13,459 nt of DNA from Ruminococcaceae bacterium UBA3451 (GCA_002378845.1 DFRY01000047.1:21333-34791), one strand, 5' to 3'. Shown: positions 6,859 through 13,292, counted from the first letter of the stretch. Numbers and translations: made by a program. The notes: generated from the sequence alone by a model not told the origin.

Positions 6859-7065
6859 TTAAAACTCCTCCACCTCTGAAAAATCGAATACTTCTTCAAT
6901 TCTCAATCCAAAATATTTTGCTATTTTATATGCTAATACCAAGGAAGCCGTATATTTTCCAACTTCAATTGATGTTATGGTCTGTCTGGTCGTTCCTACC
7001 GCAAAAGCCAATTCCTCTTGTGATAACTTTCGCTCTTTTCTTAACTCTTTGATTCTTGTTTTCAT
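6859..7065 (-). CDS. Xre/Cro-family helix-turn-helix repressor (cassette gene 1)
   Basis: 68 residues, almost wholly a Cro/cI-type DNA-binding domain: KELRKERKLSQEELA at 6-20 and recognition helix region TTRQTITSIE at 25-34. It has a short acidic tail (DFSEVEEF). The open frame extends upstream to a TTG at 7146, but that TTG is the -35 box of the gene's own promoter, so the ATG at 7065 is the true start (AAAGG lies 7 nt before it). Compact stand-alone Xre proteins of this kind usually repress their own operon. Two 15-bp operator-like repeats at the promoter support that here. It heads an operon with the two membrane protein genes that follow. Confidence 0.88.
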   Translation of the reverse strand: MKTRIKELRKERKLSQEELAFAVGTTRQTITSIEVGKYTASLVLAYKIAKYFGLRIEEVFDFSEVEEF

Positions 7066-7096
7066 GAAAAGCCTTTCTTGCGTTCGGAAGTTTTGC

Positions 7097-7146
7097 ATAG
7101 TTAACTTTGCAATTTTAGTATAGTATACTTTGCATCTATTTGTCAA
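7097..7146 (-). promoter_or_regulatory. Xre cassette promoter with two operator-like repeats
   Basis: Minus-strand TTGACA (7141-7146), 18 bp, TATACT (7117-7122), with a start near 7110. Two plus-strand 15-bp direct repeats, ATAGTTAACTTTGCA (7097-7111) and ATAGTATACTTTGCA (7120-7134), lie 23 bp apart. Their cores, AGTTAACT (7099-7106) and AGTATACT (7122-7129), are perfect palindromes. One sits at the transcription start, the other at the -10/spacer junction. Binding by the Xre protein is inferred. Confidence 0.75.
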
Positions 7147-7150
7147 GCAA

Positions 7151-7182
7151 TAAAAAAACCCGACACCAAAGCGGTGCCGGGT
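7151..7182 (-). terminator. Terminator of rplM-rpsI (copy B)
   Basis: The stem pairs 7158-7167 with 7173-7182 around a 5-nt loop; the single A/C mismatch on the plus strand is a G-U pair in the minus-strand RNA. Seven T follow, interrupted later by A. Confidence 0.88.
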
Positions 7183-7195
7183 AATTTATGAAAGA
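7158..7195. repeat. Direct repeat copy B (terminator plus flank)
   Basis: Matches 6061-6098; together the copies bracket the three-gene Xre cassette. Confidence 0.7.
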
Positions 7196-7206
7196 TATGG
7201 AAATAA

Positions 7207-7608
7207 TTATCTCTTTGAGAACTGCGGTGCGCGACGGGCAGCTTTGAGACCGTACTTCTTACGTTCCTTCATTCTCGGGTCACGGGTCAGGAACCCGGCC
7301 TTCTTTAATGCGGGACGATAGTTTTCGGCTTCGCACAGAAGCAGTGCTCTTGCAATGCCATGACGGATTGCGCCGGCCTGGCCTGTAACACCGCCGCCTG
7401 CTACGCGGCAGACAACGTCGTATTTCTCATTGGTGCTGGTCAGAACCAGAGGCTGACGGACAATGAGCTTAAGGGTATCGAGGCCGAAATAATCGTCGAT
7501 GTCCCTGTCATTAATGGTAACTTTACCGGTACCCTGGTAAACTCTTACGCGGGCAACGGAGCTCTTTCTTCTGCCTGTTCCATAAAAATATGGTGCTTTC
7601 TCGTACAT
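7207..7608 (-). CDS. rpsI: 30S ribosomal protein S9
   Basis: 133 residues, the usual length for bacterial S9 (about 130). The N-terminal GTGRRKSSVARVRV (10-23) and the signature GGGVTGQAGAIRHGIARAL (71-89) are present. The basic C-terminal tail ends in QFSKR (129-133), the segment that reaches the P-site tRNA in the 30S head. The start follows GGGAGGAGG, and the gene begins 17 nt after rplM, the standard rplM-rpsI arrangement, with a terminator 25 nt after the stop. Intact, with no unusual features. Confidence 0.98.
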   Translation of the reverse strand: MYEKAPYFYGTGRRKSSVARVRVYQGTGKVTINDRDIDDYFGLDTLKLIVRQPLVLTSTNEKYDVVCRVAGGGVTGQAGAIRHGIARALLLCEAENYRPALKKAGFLTRDPRMKERKKYGLKAARRAPQFSKR

Positions 7609-7625
7609 AGTCTAATCCTCCTCCC

Positions 7626-8054
7626 TTATAATTCCCAGGTCTGCGGCTGCTGGGCGGCGTGCTTATGCTCGGCACCCTCAAACAAACGCAGTCTGGACAG
7701 AGCGGCACGGCCGAGTGTATTGGAAGGAATCATGCCTTTTACGGCAAGTTCCATGGCCATGCAGGGCTTCTCATTCATAAGGGTATCGTATCTGACTTCT
7801 TTCAGATGGCCGATATAACCTGTATGATGGTAGTAGTATTTCTTTTCTAGTTTCTTGCCTGTAAGGACAACATCCTTGCAGTTAATGATAACAACATGAT
7901 CGCCGCAGTCAACGTGCGGTGCAAAAGTTGTTTTGTGCTTGCCGCGGAGCAGAACAGCGGCCTGTGCAGCAACACGGCCGAGCGGTTTGCCGGCAGCGTC
8001 AATCACATACCACTTGCGGTCGACTTCACCGGCTTTGGGCATAAAAGTGGACAT
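7626..8054 (-). CDS. rplM: 50S ribosomal protein L13
   Basis: 142 residues, exactly typical of bacterial L13. It opens with MSTFMPKAGEVDRKWYVIDA and shows the core RVAAQAAVLLRGKHKTTFAP (27-46) and the signature AVKGMIPSNTLGR (104-116). L13 is an early-assembling 23S-binding protein. GGAGGT lies 8 nt before the ATG at 8054. It is first in the rplM-rpsI operon behind a ~105-nt structured leader and a strong promoter. Confidence 0.98.
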   Translation of the reverse strand: MSTFMPKAGEVDRKWYVIDAAGKPLGRVAAQAAVLLRGKHKTTFAPHVDCGDHVVIINCKDVVLTGKKLEKKYYYHHTGYIGHLKEVRYDTLMNEKPCMAMELAVKGMIPSNTLGRAALSRLRLFEGAEHKHAAQQPQTWEL

Positions 8055-8062
8055 AGCTTTTA

Positions 8063-8159
8063 CCTCCTGAAATTTGATCGAATATTACAACGCCCCGCCC
8101 TTTTGGCAGGGCTGACTTTTCGAAAAAAGCGCGCCAAAACACGGCGCAAAGGAATTGCA
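8063..8159 (-). promoter_or_regulatory. Structured rplM leader, candidate L13 autoregulatory element
   Basis: In the minus-strand RNA the first hairpin pairs GCGCC (8147-8143) with GGCGC (8135-8131) and is followed by GCUUUUUU, like an attenuator. The second hairpin pairs 8112-8105 with 8099-8092 around a CAAAA-type loop, with one mismatch, and sits 24 nt before the GGAGGT site. Firmicutes rplM operons often carry an L13-responsive leader of about this size and place. Whether this matches that Rfam family was not tested. Confidence 0.55.
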
Positions 8160-8165
8160 TTTAAG

Positions 8166-8194
8166 ATATTACCACAGGGCGGGGAAAGTGTCAA
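8166..8194 (-). promoter_or_regulatory. rplM-rpsI promoter
   Basis: Minus-strand TTGACA (8189-8194), 17 bp, TAATAT (8166-8171). The start would be near 8159. Confidence 0.8.
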
Positions 8195-8224
8195 TACAAA
8201 AACGCGAAATTTTTAATTTAGTTC

Positions 8225-8266
8225 TTTGTTTTCTCCTGTTTTCTCTTGTTTTTGCTCTGTTTCTCG
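8225..8266. repeat. Imperfect T/C-rich 10-11-bp tandem repeats
   Basis: Plus-strand units TTTTCTCCTG (8229-8238), TTTTCTCTTG (8239-8248), TTTTTGCTCTG (8249-8259) and TTTCTCG. They are purine-rich on the transcribed strand and lie 30-70 bp upstream of the rplM -35. No known function. Confidence 0.55.
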
Positions 8267-8332
8267 TTGTAACTTCTCCGTCATTTCACTTTTTGCCTTA
8301 TTTTCCCCGAAGCGGCCGCTCTCATTCACTTC

Positions 8333-8370
8333 TCCACGTTTTCCACTGTTGCCACTGTTGAAAACGTGGA
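8333..8370. repeat. Perfect 11-bp inverted repeat with duplicated loop
   Basis: TCCACGTTTTC (8333-8343) and GAAAACGTGGA (8360-8370) enclose a 16-bp loop. CCACTGTTG occurs twice in tandem at 8343-8360. No T run follows on either strand, so it does not look like a terminator. Confidence 0.65.
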
Positions 8371-8503
8371 AAAGCAATCGTAATTTCCGGCAAAATCTTA
8401 CCTTAATCCGTTTGAAAACCGGGTTTTCCACCATATTGATTTCATGACTTTCAACATTACCAACTGTATTTTCAACTTATTGTATACCTTTTGTATCGCA
8501 AAG

Positions 8504-8541
8504 CAGCCCAAAACCGGAGTCTGTCCACCGATTTCGGGCTG
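8504..8541 (-). terminator. Long hairpin downstream of bioY, weak terminator candidate
   Basis: 14-position stem (8504-8517 with 8528-8541), 10-nt loop. Both plus-strand mismatches (A-C and C-A) become G-U pairs in the minus-strand RNA, so the hairpin is fully paired only when read as a minus transcript. It lies 130 nt after bioY, but the following CTTTGC is a poor U tract. Confidence 0.4.
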
Positions 8542-8590
8542 TTATTTTGTACTTTTCGTATTATAAGTATGTTTTTCAACAATTTCGACA

Positions 8591-8617
8591 GAGTTATCAA
8601 CAGTCTGTTGTTAACTC
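8591..8617. repeat. 27-bp near-perfect dyad containing a DnaA-box-like half
   Basis: GAGTTATCAACAG (8591-8603), one central base, CTGTTGTTAACTC (8605-8617), with one mismatch in 13. No U run follows in either direction, so protein binding is likelier than termination. Confidence 0.6.
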
Positions 8618-8673
8618 ATGGAAATCTTTTACCAATTTCCACAGACTACTGCGGATGACTTTGACTTATGCCT

Positions 8674-9207
8674 CTACGCGTTCCGATGAAACACAGTGTT
8701 CAGCTGCGGCGTTATCATTACCGCAACGGCAATTTTTGCAGCATCCCCAATCAGGAATGGGAACACGCACAGCATGAGCGACGCCCAAAGACCGGATTTT
8801 GTCGAAAACAGGAACCATGCGGTACCAAGCAGGTAGCAAAGCAGCATGCCTGCGACCAAACATAAAACGCGCGAAAATATTTTATTTGACAAACGTTTCG
8901 TTAAAAAACCGATTAACCATGCGGACGCAACGTAACCGATAATATACCCACCCGTGGGGCCTGCCAAAACCTGCACGCCCCCGCGGAACCCCGCGAACAC
9001 TGGCAACCCGAATGCGCCCAACAGAACAAAAACCGCCTGGCTAAGCGCGCCGTACTTTGCGCCAAGCACCGCGCCCGCTAAAAACACAGACAAAGTAGCC
9101 AGATTAATCGGAACAGGCCCTATAGGAATGGAAATTTGGGAAGTTACAGCGGTAAGCGCCGCAAACAGTCCGCAGAATACCAACTGAATTGTGGTGGTCC
9201 TTTTCAT
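8674..9207 (-). CDS. bioY: BioY biotin transporter (ECF S component)
   Basis: A 177-residue integral membrane protein of the BioY family, the biotin-binding S component of energy-coupling-factor importers. It has six expected helices. Family motifs are LLGAFGLPVFAG (62-73), the GGVQVLAGPTGGYIIGY stretch (76-92) with its GPTGGY core, and FPFLIGDAAKI (149-159) with Asp155 and Lys158. The ATP-driven EcfAA'T module is not encoded nearby, so it probably shares one encoded elsewhere (group II ECF system); inferred. AAAGGAG lies 8 nt before the ATG. Its promoter is overlapped by a BirA operator, so expression should fall when biotin is plentiful. No biotin synthesis gene is adjacent. Confidence 0.95.
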   Translation of the reverse strand: MKRTTTIQLVFCGLFAALTAVTSQISIPIGPVPINLATLSVFLAGAVLGAKYGALSQAVFVLLGAFGLPVFAGFRGGVQVLAGPTGGYIIGYVASAWLIGFLTKRLSNKIFSRVLCLVAGMLLCYLLGTAWFLFSTKSGLWASLMLCVFPFLIGDAAKIAVAVMITPQLNTVFHRNA

Positions 9208-9230
9208 ATATCGCTCTCCTTTTCTATCTT

Positions 9231-9259
9231 ATTATAGAAAAGGAAAAAGATATTGTCAA
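9231..9259 (-). promoter_or_regulatory. Perfect-consensus bioY promoter
   Basis: Minus-strand TTGACA (9254-9259), 17 bp, TATAAT (9231-9236): 12 of 12 consensus bases. The -35 is part of the left BirA half-site, so a bound repressor would block it directly. Confidence 0.85.
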
Positions 9260-9290
9260 CCTTATATTTTAATAAGGTTGACAATATCTT
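9247..9290. promoter_or_regulatory. BirA (biotin repressor) operator
   Basis: Perfect 19-bp inverted repeat (9247-9265 and 9272-9290) around 6 bp. It holds TTGTCAACC and GGTTGACAA half-sites 14 bp apart, close to the Firmicutes BirA consensus TTGTTAAC-N14/15-GTTAACAA. Position before bioY fits. As minus-strand RNA the same palindrome begins 21 nt after the aroF stop and is followed by a T-rich stretch. Confidence 0.88.
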
Positions 9291-9311
9291 GGAATATATT
9301 CGCTCGTTTGA

Positions 9312-10328
9312 CTATTCCATAGTTCTTCCTACTGCCTGCGCAATAACGCCGACCTTGCGGAAAAGTTCACCGTAGGCCTGTGTGGTAAGCTGCTGAGACG
9401 CGTCACTTAAAGCGGCCTTGGGGTTCGGGTGAACCTCCACAATTAAACCGTCCGCTCCGGCAGCAATCGCCGCCAGAGAAAGCGGAGTAATATATTTGGT
9501 TTTGCCCGCCGCATGGGACGGGTCAACAATAATGGGCAAACTGCTGCGTTCTTTTACCACCGGAATTGCGGAAACATCCAGCGTGTTGCGCGTAGCGGTT
9601 TCAAAAGTACGAATTCCGCGTTCGCAGAGCACTACATTGTAGTTGCCTTCGCTCATAATGTATTCGGCGGCGTCAAGCCACTCTTCAATGGTCGAAGAAA
9701 TGCCGCGCTTCAGCAGTACCGGAACCTTGGAACGGCCCACTTCCCGCAGCAGACGGAAATTCTGCATGTTACGTGCGCCAATTTGGAACATGTCGCAGTA
9801 TTTGGCCGCAGTTTCAATCTGGTCATGCGCTACAATTTCGCTGACCACGTTCAGCCCAACCGCATCAGCTGCTTTCCGCATAATTTTCAGCCCGTCTTCT
9901 TCCATACCCTGAAAGGAATACGGGGAAGTTCTTGGTTTGTACGCACCGCCGCGCAGAAAGTTGGCCCCGGCTTGTTTTACGCCGACTGCCGCCTGCATAA
10001 TTTGTTCTTCGCTTTCCACAGCGCAGGGGCCACCGATCATAACCAGCTTTTTTCCGCCGATTACTTCTTTCCCAACCTGCACAAGGCGACCGTCCGGGCA
10101 CATTTCACGGCTGGCAAGCTTATAGGAATGCATAATGGGTACGCACTTTTCCACACAGTCGAGCAGTTCAAAATCAAAGCCGCCCAGCTTCGCCTTGTCC
10201 CCCAATACGCCGACTATGGTCGCTTGTGCACCGGTGGAAAGGTTTGCGCCCAGCCCGTGCTCTTTCAGTATGTCTACAATTTTCTCCACATCCTGCTGGG
10301 TGGAGTTATTTTTCATTACAATAATCAT
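9312..10328 (-). CDS. aroF: DAHP synthase, type I-beta with N-terminal regulatory domain
   Basis: 3-deoxy-D-arabino-heptulosonate-7-phosphate synthase joins phosphoenolpyruvate and erythrose-4-phosphate, the first step of the shikimate pathway. The 338-residue length and layout match the Thermotoga-type enzyme: residues 1-70 are a ferredoxin/ACT-like regulatory domain, and 90-338 form the TIM barrel. The metal ligands are all present: Cys102 (GGPCAVES), His272 (DPSHAAG), Glu298 (EVHPNP) and Asp309 (SDA). Substrate motifs include LRGGAYKPRTSPYSFQG (125-141), LLKRG (205-209) and CERGIRTFET (235-244). The N-terminal domain normally mediates feedback inhibition by tyrosine or phenylalanine; which one cannot be told here. 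AAAAGGA lies 8 nt before the ATG. The gene stands alone, with no other aro gene in the window, behind a structured leader. Confidence 0.96.
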   Translation of the reverse strand: MIIVMKNNSTQQDVEKIVDILKEHGLGANLSTGAQATIVGVLGDKAKLGGFDFELLDCVEKCVPIMHSYKLASREMCPDGRLVQVGKEVIGGKKLVMIGGPCAVESEEQIMQAAVGVKQAGANFLRGGAYKPRTSPYSFQGMEEDGLKIMRKAADAVGLNVVSEIVAHDQIETAAKYCDMFQIGARNMQNFRLLREVGRSKVPVLLKRGISSTIEEWLDAAEYIMSEGNYNVVLCERGIRTFETATRNTLDVSAIPVVKERSSLPIIVDPSHAAGKTKYITPLSLAAIAAGADGLIVEVHPNPKAALSDASQQLTTQAYGELFRKVGVIAQAVGRTME

Positions 10329-10456
10329 AGCGATTGTCCTTTTCTGTAAGACGGGATAACGAAACCCTTTTTATCCTAACCATTTCTATATGGTTTCATC
10401 CCGGTCAAAATAGTTTCGAAATTTTTACTTTCGTAACTTTATGCTTTAAAGCGCTA
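10329..10456 (-). promoter_or_regulatory. Structured aroF leader with alternative pairings
   Basis: A ~128-nt leader. One stem pairs 10412-10421 with 10429-10438 (10 positions, one mismatch). Further down, 10392-10402 can pair with 10353-10366 across a 3-nt bulge, which excludes two shorter hairpins (AACCAT/ATGGTT and GGATAA/TTATCC). I see no T-box motif and no U run. Regulatory role unproven. Confidence 0.4.
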
Positions 10457-10462
10457 AATACT

Positions 10463-10491
10463 ATTATACATAAAAACTATCGAAAATCAAG
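10463..10491 (-). promoter_or_regulatory. aroF promoter
   Basis: Minus-strand TATAAT (10463-10468) with TTGATT 16 bp upstream (10485-10490), or CTTGAT at 17 bp (10486-10491). Confidence 0.65.
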
Positions 10492-10584
10492 TATATCCTG
10501 TGAATGGTTTAAAGTTTTACAACCGGAACAGAAATAAAAAGAGGTCTATGAAAACCTTTGTGGCATCTGTCGCTTTTAGAGCAT

Positions 10585-10613
10585 AAAAAAACAGCCACCC
10601 TATTGGGTGACTG
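10585..10613 (-). terminator. Terminator of the 5S rRNA gene
   Basis: 9-position stem (10592-10600 with 10605-10613), 4-nt loop; one position is a U-G pair in the minus-strand RNA. Seven T follow. It starts ~9 nt after the 5S 3' end. Confidence 0.9.
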
Positions 10614-10621
10614 CTTTAATG

Positions 10622-10739
<118 letters not shown>

Positions 10740-10745
10740 TTTTGT

Positions 10746-10828
10746 GTCGCTCTGTTGGCGACTTGTATATATTATCATTATCGGCGACAAATTGCAAGTG
10801 TTTTTTTAAATTTTTTTTATTTTTTTAA
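10746..10828 (-). promoter_or_regulatory. 5S promoter with A/T-tract UP-like element and leader hairpin
   Basis: Minus-strand TTGCAA (10792-10797), 17 bp, TAATAT (10769-10774). Upstream, 10801-10828 is pure A/T with phased A tracts, as in UP elements of rRNA promoters. The short leader folds as GTCGC/GCGAC (10758-10762 with 10746-10750), possibly a processing stem. Confidence 0.75.
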
Positions 10829-10836
10829 GTTTCCTG

Positions 10837-10855
10837 TCAAAACCGCACACTGCGG
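10837..10855 (-). terminator. Weak terminator after the ABC operon
   Basis: CCGCA (10843-10847) pairs with TGCGG (10851-10855); the minus strand continues TTTTGA. Short stem and short T run, 59 nt after the permease stop. No other candidate is seen before the 5S promoter. Confidence 0.4.
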
Positions 10856-10913
10856 CCGGCTCTGCAGGCAAAAACACCTCAAAGCCGACCGGAATCCATC
10901 GTGCGGAATTCAA

Positions 10914-12515
10914 TTAACTGTTAAGCTCTGCTGTACTGAGCAGGTTGCGGCACGCGGCGAAAATTCCGAGTGAAACCGCCACGTTCCAAAGAAAGATTGG
11001 CATTCCAATCAATATGCCCGGCAGATAATCCGCCATTGTATAAACCAGCACGCTTAGTGCGATACCCGGCGCAAGTAAAATCATCAATACGATAATATAG
11101 ATAAACATCACAATGCCCTTGTTCACTACCTGACCGAACAGCCGCTGGGAAAGTACATTGCCCGCGGTGAACAAAAACCCCACCGAAGCGTAAAGCAAAA
11201 TACAAAGCAATACGGTTGCCGGATTTGCGTGAAGAAAAAGGCCAAGCACTATAAATACCACCAGACCGTCCAGTGCCGGTTTCAGTACATTGGACACGCT
11301 TGCCCAGACAAGCTTGGTAAAAGGCTTTTCCGGAACCAGATAAATATAGGGTTTCATCAGCTCCATTGACCACTCTCCAACCGCGTTGAAGAAAAACAAA
11401 ATGTAACAGCTTACCATCAGGGCGATTGCCATGAGAATCCCTGTGGGAACCTGTCCCCCATCCGTGCCGGATATTGACCGTATAAACACGGCCAGAATCA
11501 AGTTGACTGCAGCCAGCACAAGGGTGGAAACCCCAACAAAGGGAATTCGGTTCCGCCGCAGACTTTGGCGCACATGCTTGAAGAAAAACGTATTTGCACC
11601 CCAGCCGTGGTTGATGCCCGTGTCCCTCACCTTCACCGGCTTTTCCGCCCGGTTGCGGAACGACCGGCCTTCCTTGACCGCCTTTTTCAGTTCAAAGGTA
11701 TTTTCGGTGCTCTGAAGCACATCTTCATAATAGTCGGAGTTGCTTTTCGAAAACAGCAAAATGCTGGCCGCCAGTGTAATCATATTCACGACGCCGTATG
11801 AAATCGTATCAATTGCGCTGCCCGTAATGATTCCAAAGACCATTCCCTTAATCCAGCCCACAACGGGAATAAACGTAAGAACAGGCGATACCAGCGCACT
11901 GTACAGCGCGTCCAGTGTGGAACCGTTTGCCAAAAAGCTGACAAACACATACCCGACCATCAGCGTTACCAGACCGTACAGACAAAGCTTTACGGTGCGT
12001 ACCCGGCCCGGGCGGCCGCTGGAAAAGCTGTATATGAGCAGCGTAATTACCTGAATCGTAAACACCATCAGCGCAATGCCCGCCACCAGCGTTACAATCT
12101 GCCAGGGAACCACGCCAAACATTTCTGAAGCCATTCCGCCGTAAAACAGCAGAAAAACCATCATCAGTAACGTAGAACCCATTTGTTTCAGCAAACCGTA
12201 AGCAAGAATGATTTTCGAAGAAACCGGAGAAACGAACAGAAAATTAACGTCAGACATTCGAAAGAACGTCGCTCCGCTTTTCAGTCCGTTTAATACACTT
12301 GGCACGGAAATGAAAAGCAGGATTGCAAAATATACTCCGTGTAAAATACTGAAGTTGAGGTAATGCGCGGACGGTCTGGTTTCCATCTGCGATACAACGG
12401 AAAAGAACAGCATGGCCAGCACGGCAATATAAAGAATCAGTCTGGCCGGGTGCCGCAGCAAATCCAGCAGCATATTTTTAATTTCTTTTCTTACCAGATA
12501 AAATATGGCTCTCAT
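10914..12515 (-). CDS. ABC exporter permease, two fused ABC-2-like halves
   Basis: 533 residues, strongly hydrophobic with about 12-14 membrane segments. Two hydrophobic halves flank a charged cytoplasmic loop at about 257-325. Each half holds a related segment: DVNFLFVSPVSSKIILAYGL (89-108) followed by helices, and MKPYIYLVPEKPFTKLVWAS (387-406) followed by helices, with a similar aromatic/hydrophobic-x-P-x4-K pattern. This suggests a fused duplicated ABC-2 unit that forms the complete membrane channel with two copies of the ATPase. It resembles the family called putative ABC exporter (ABC_export); the substrate is unknown. The start codon overlaps the stop of the ATPase gene (ATGA), so the two are translationally coupled. 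Confidence 0.85.
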   Translation of the reverse strand: MRAIFYLVRKEIKNMLLDLLRHPARLILYIAVLAMLFFSVVSQMETRPSAHYLNFSILHGVYFAILLFISVPSVLNGLKSGATFFRMSDVNFLFVSPVSSKIILAYGLLKQMGSTLLMMVFLLFYGGMASEMFGVVPWQIVTLVAGIALMVFTIQVITLLIYSFSSGRPGRVRTVKLCLYGLVTLMVGYVFVSFLANGSTLDALYSALVSPVLTFIPVVGWIKGMVFGIITGSAIDTISYGVVNMITLAASILLFSKSNSDYYEDVLQSTENTFELKKAVKEGRSFRNRAEKPVKVRDTGINHGWGANTFFFKHVRQSLRRNRIPFVGVSTLVLAAVNLILAVFIRSISGTDGGQVPTGILMAIALMVSCYILFFFNAVGEWSMELMKPYIYLVPEKPFTKLVWASVSNVLKPALDGLVVFIVLGLFLHANPATVLLCILLYASVGFLFTAGNVLSQRLFGQVVNKGIVMFIYIIVLMILLAPGIALSVLVYTMADYLPGILIGMPIFLWNVAVSLGIFAACRNLLSTAELNS

Positions 12516-13231
12516 GATTGTTCCCCGCCTGTCTGTCCGCCTTCGGTGATCGAGAAGAAAAGCTGTTCCAGGTCTTCCCCGCTGCTTTCAATCTCAACCC
12601 TTGTACGGATTGCGGCGATTTTCCCGTTCATCATGATCAGCGCTCTGTCCCAAAGCTCGTCCACGCTGTCTAGCATGTGGGTGCTGACCAAAATGGCGCA
12701 CCCACTGCTTTTCAGCTCCTGCAGCATCATTTTCAATTCTTTAATTGCATGAGGATCCAAGCCGATTAACGGCTCATCCAGCAATATTACCTGCGGTTCC
12801 GGCAGTAAAGCGCAGCAAATACTTAACTTTTGCTGCATTCCTTTGGAAAGCTCTTTTCCAAGCTTTTTGCGCTTGTCGTCCAGCTCCATGCGCACCAACA
12901 AGGCGTCCGCCTTTTCCTGCCAGTTTTCTACCCGGTACGCGCGCGCAATAAACTCCAAATGCTCCATTACGGTAAGTGTCTCAATTGGCGCGGGCATTTC
13001 GGGAATGTACCCGAAGCTGCGTTTTGCTTCCACACTTTTATTGGGATGGCCGCAGACGGAAATGATTCCGTTAAAGCGAAGCAGGCCGGCAATACACTTG
13101 ATTGCAGTGGATTTTCCGGCTCCGTTTGGGCCGATTAATACTGCAATTTCACCGGCATTAACCTGAAAGTTTAAATCGTCGTTTGCTACTGTTTTACGAT
13201 ATTTTTTGGTAAGGTTTGAAACCTCAAGCAT
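12512..13231 (-). CDS. ABC transporter ATP-binding protein (ABC-2 exporter type)
   Basis: 239-residue nucleotide-binding domain: Walker A GPNGAGKST (34-42), signature LSKGM (128-132), Walker B VILLDEP (148-154) with catalytic Glu153, D-loop GLDP (157-160) and switch His185. The Q-loop position is Glu78 in FGYIPE, a common substitution in drug/lantibiotic-export type ATPases. The C-terminal tail (215-239) is acidic and is a normal ABC-2 feature. GGAGG lies 8 nt before the ATG. It is the first gene of the two-gene exporter operon, and it may be cotranscribed with the partial gene 50 nt upstream. Confidence 0.95.
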   Translation of the reverse strand: MLEVSNLTKKYRKTVANDDLNFQVNAGEIAVLIGPNGAGKSTAIKCIAGLLRFNGIISVCGHPNKSVEAKRSFGYIPEMPAPIETLTVMEHLEFIARAYRVENWQEKADALLVRMELDDKRKKLGKELSKGMQQKLSICCALLPEPQVILLDEPLIGLDPHAIKELKMMLQELKSSGCAILVSTHMLDSVDELWDRALIMMNGKIAAIRTRVEIESSGEDLEQLFFSITEGGQTGGEQS

Positions 13232-13263
13232 GAAACGTCCTCCATGTGTATAATCAAGCTAAT

Positions 13264-13292
13264 ATTATACAATTTGTATTTTTAATAATGAA
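13264..13292 (-). promoter_or_regulatory. Possible promoter of the ABC operon
   Basis: Minus-strand TATAAT (13264-13269) with a poor -35 TTCATT (13287-13292) at 17 bp. The -35 overlaps the end of the upstream gene. Confidence 0.35.

Larger units (their letters stand above)
8267..8673. other. Gene-free stretch with four inverted repeats and DnaA-box-like motifs
   Basis: No credible gene lies between the rplM promoter and bioY. Four dyads occur: 8333-8343/8360-8370 (11 bp, perfect), 8414-8420/8422-8428 (7 bp), 8504-8517/8528-8541 (14 positions, two mismatches) and 8591-8603/8605-8617 (13 positions, one mismatch). Motifs of the form TT-W-TC-M-AC recur on both strands, the closest to the DnaA box being TTATCAACA at 8595-8603. 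A Spo0A-like TGTCGAA lies on the minus strand at 8584-8590. Confidence 0.5.

Noticed and set aside
8225..8369. Short repeats as a CRISPR array
   Set aside because: Units are 9-11 bp, imperfect and without spacers.
8213..8434. Minus-strand 73-codon frame in the repeat-rich spacer
   Set aside because: No ribosome binding site; the Lys/Glu-rich sequence is a translation of the purine-rich repeats and dyads, and its end runs into the rplM promoter region.
8591..8617. 27-bp dyad as a bioY terminator
   Set aside because: Neither strand has a U tract after the stem; it is more like a protein-binding site.
9278..9300. TTGACA on the plus strand in the right half of the BirA palindrome
   Set aside because: No -10 at 16-18 bp (CGCTCG there) and no plus-strand gene follows; it exists only because the operator is symmetric.
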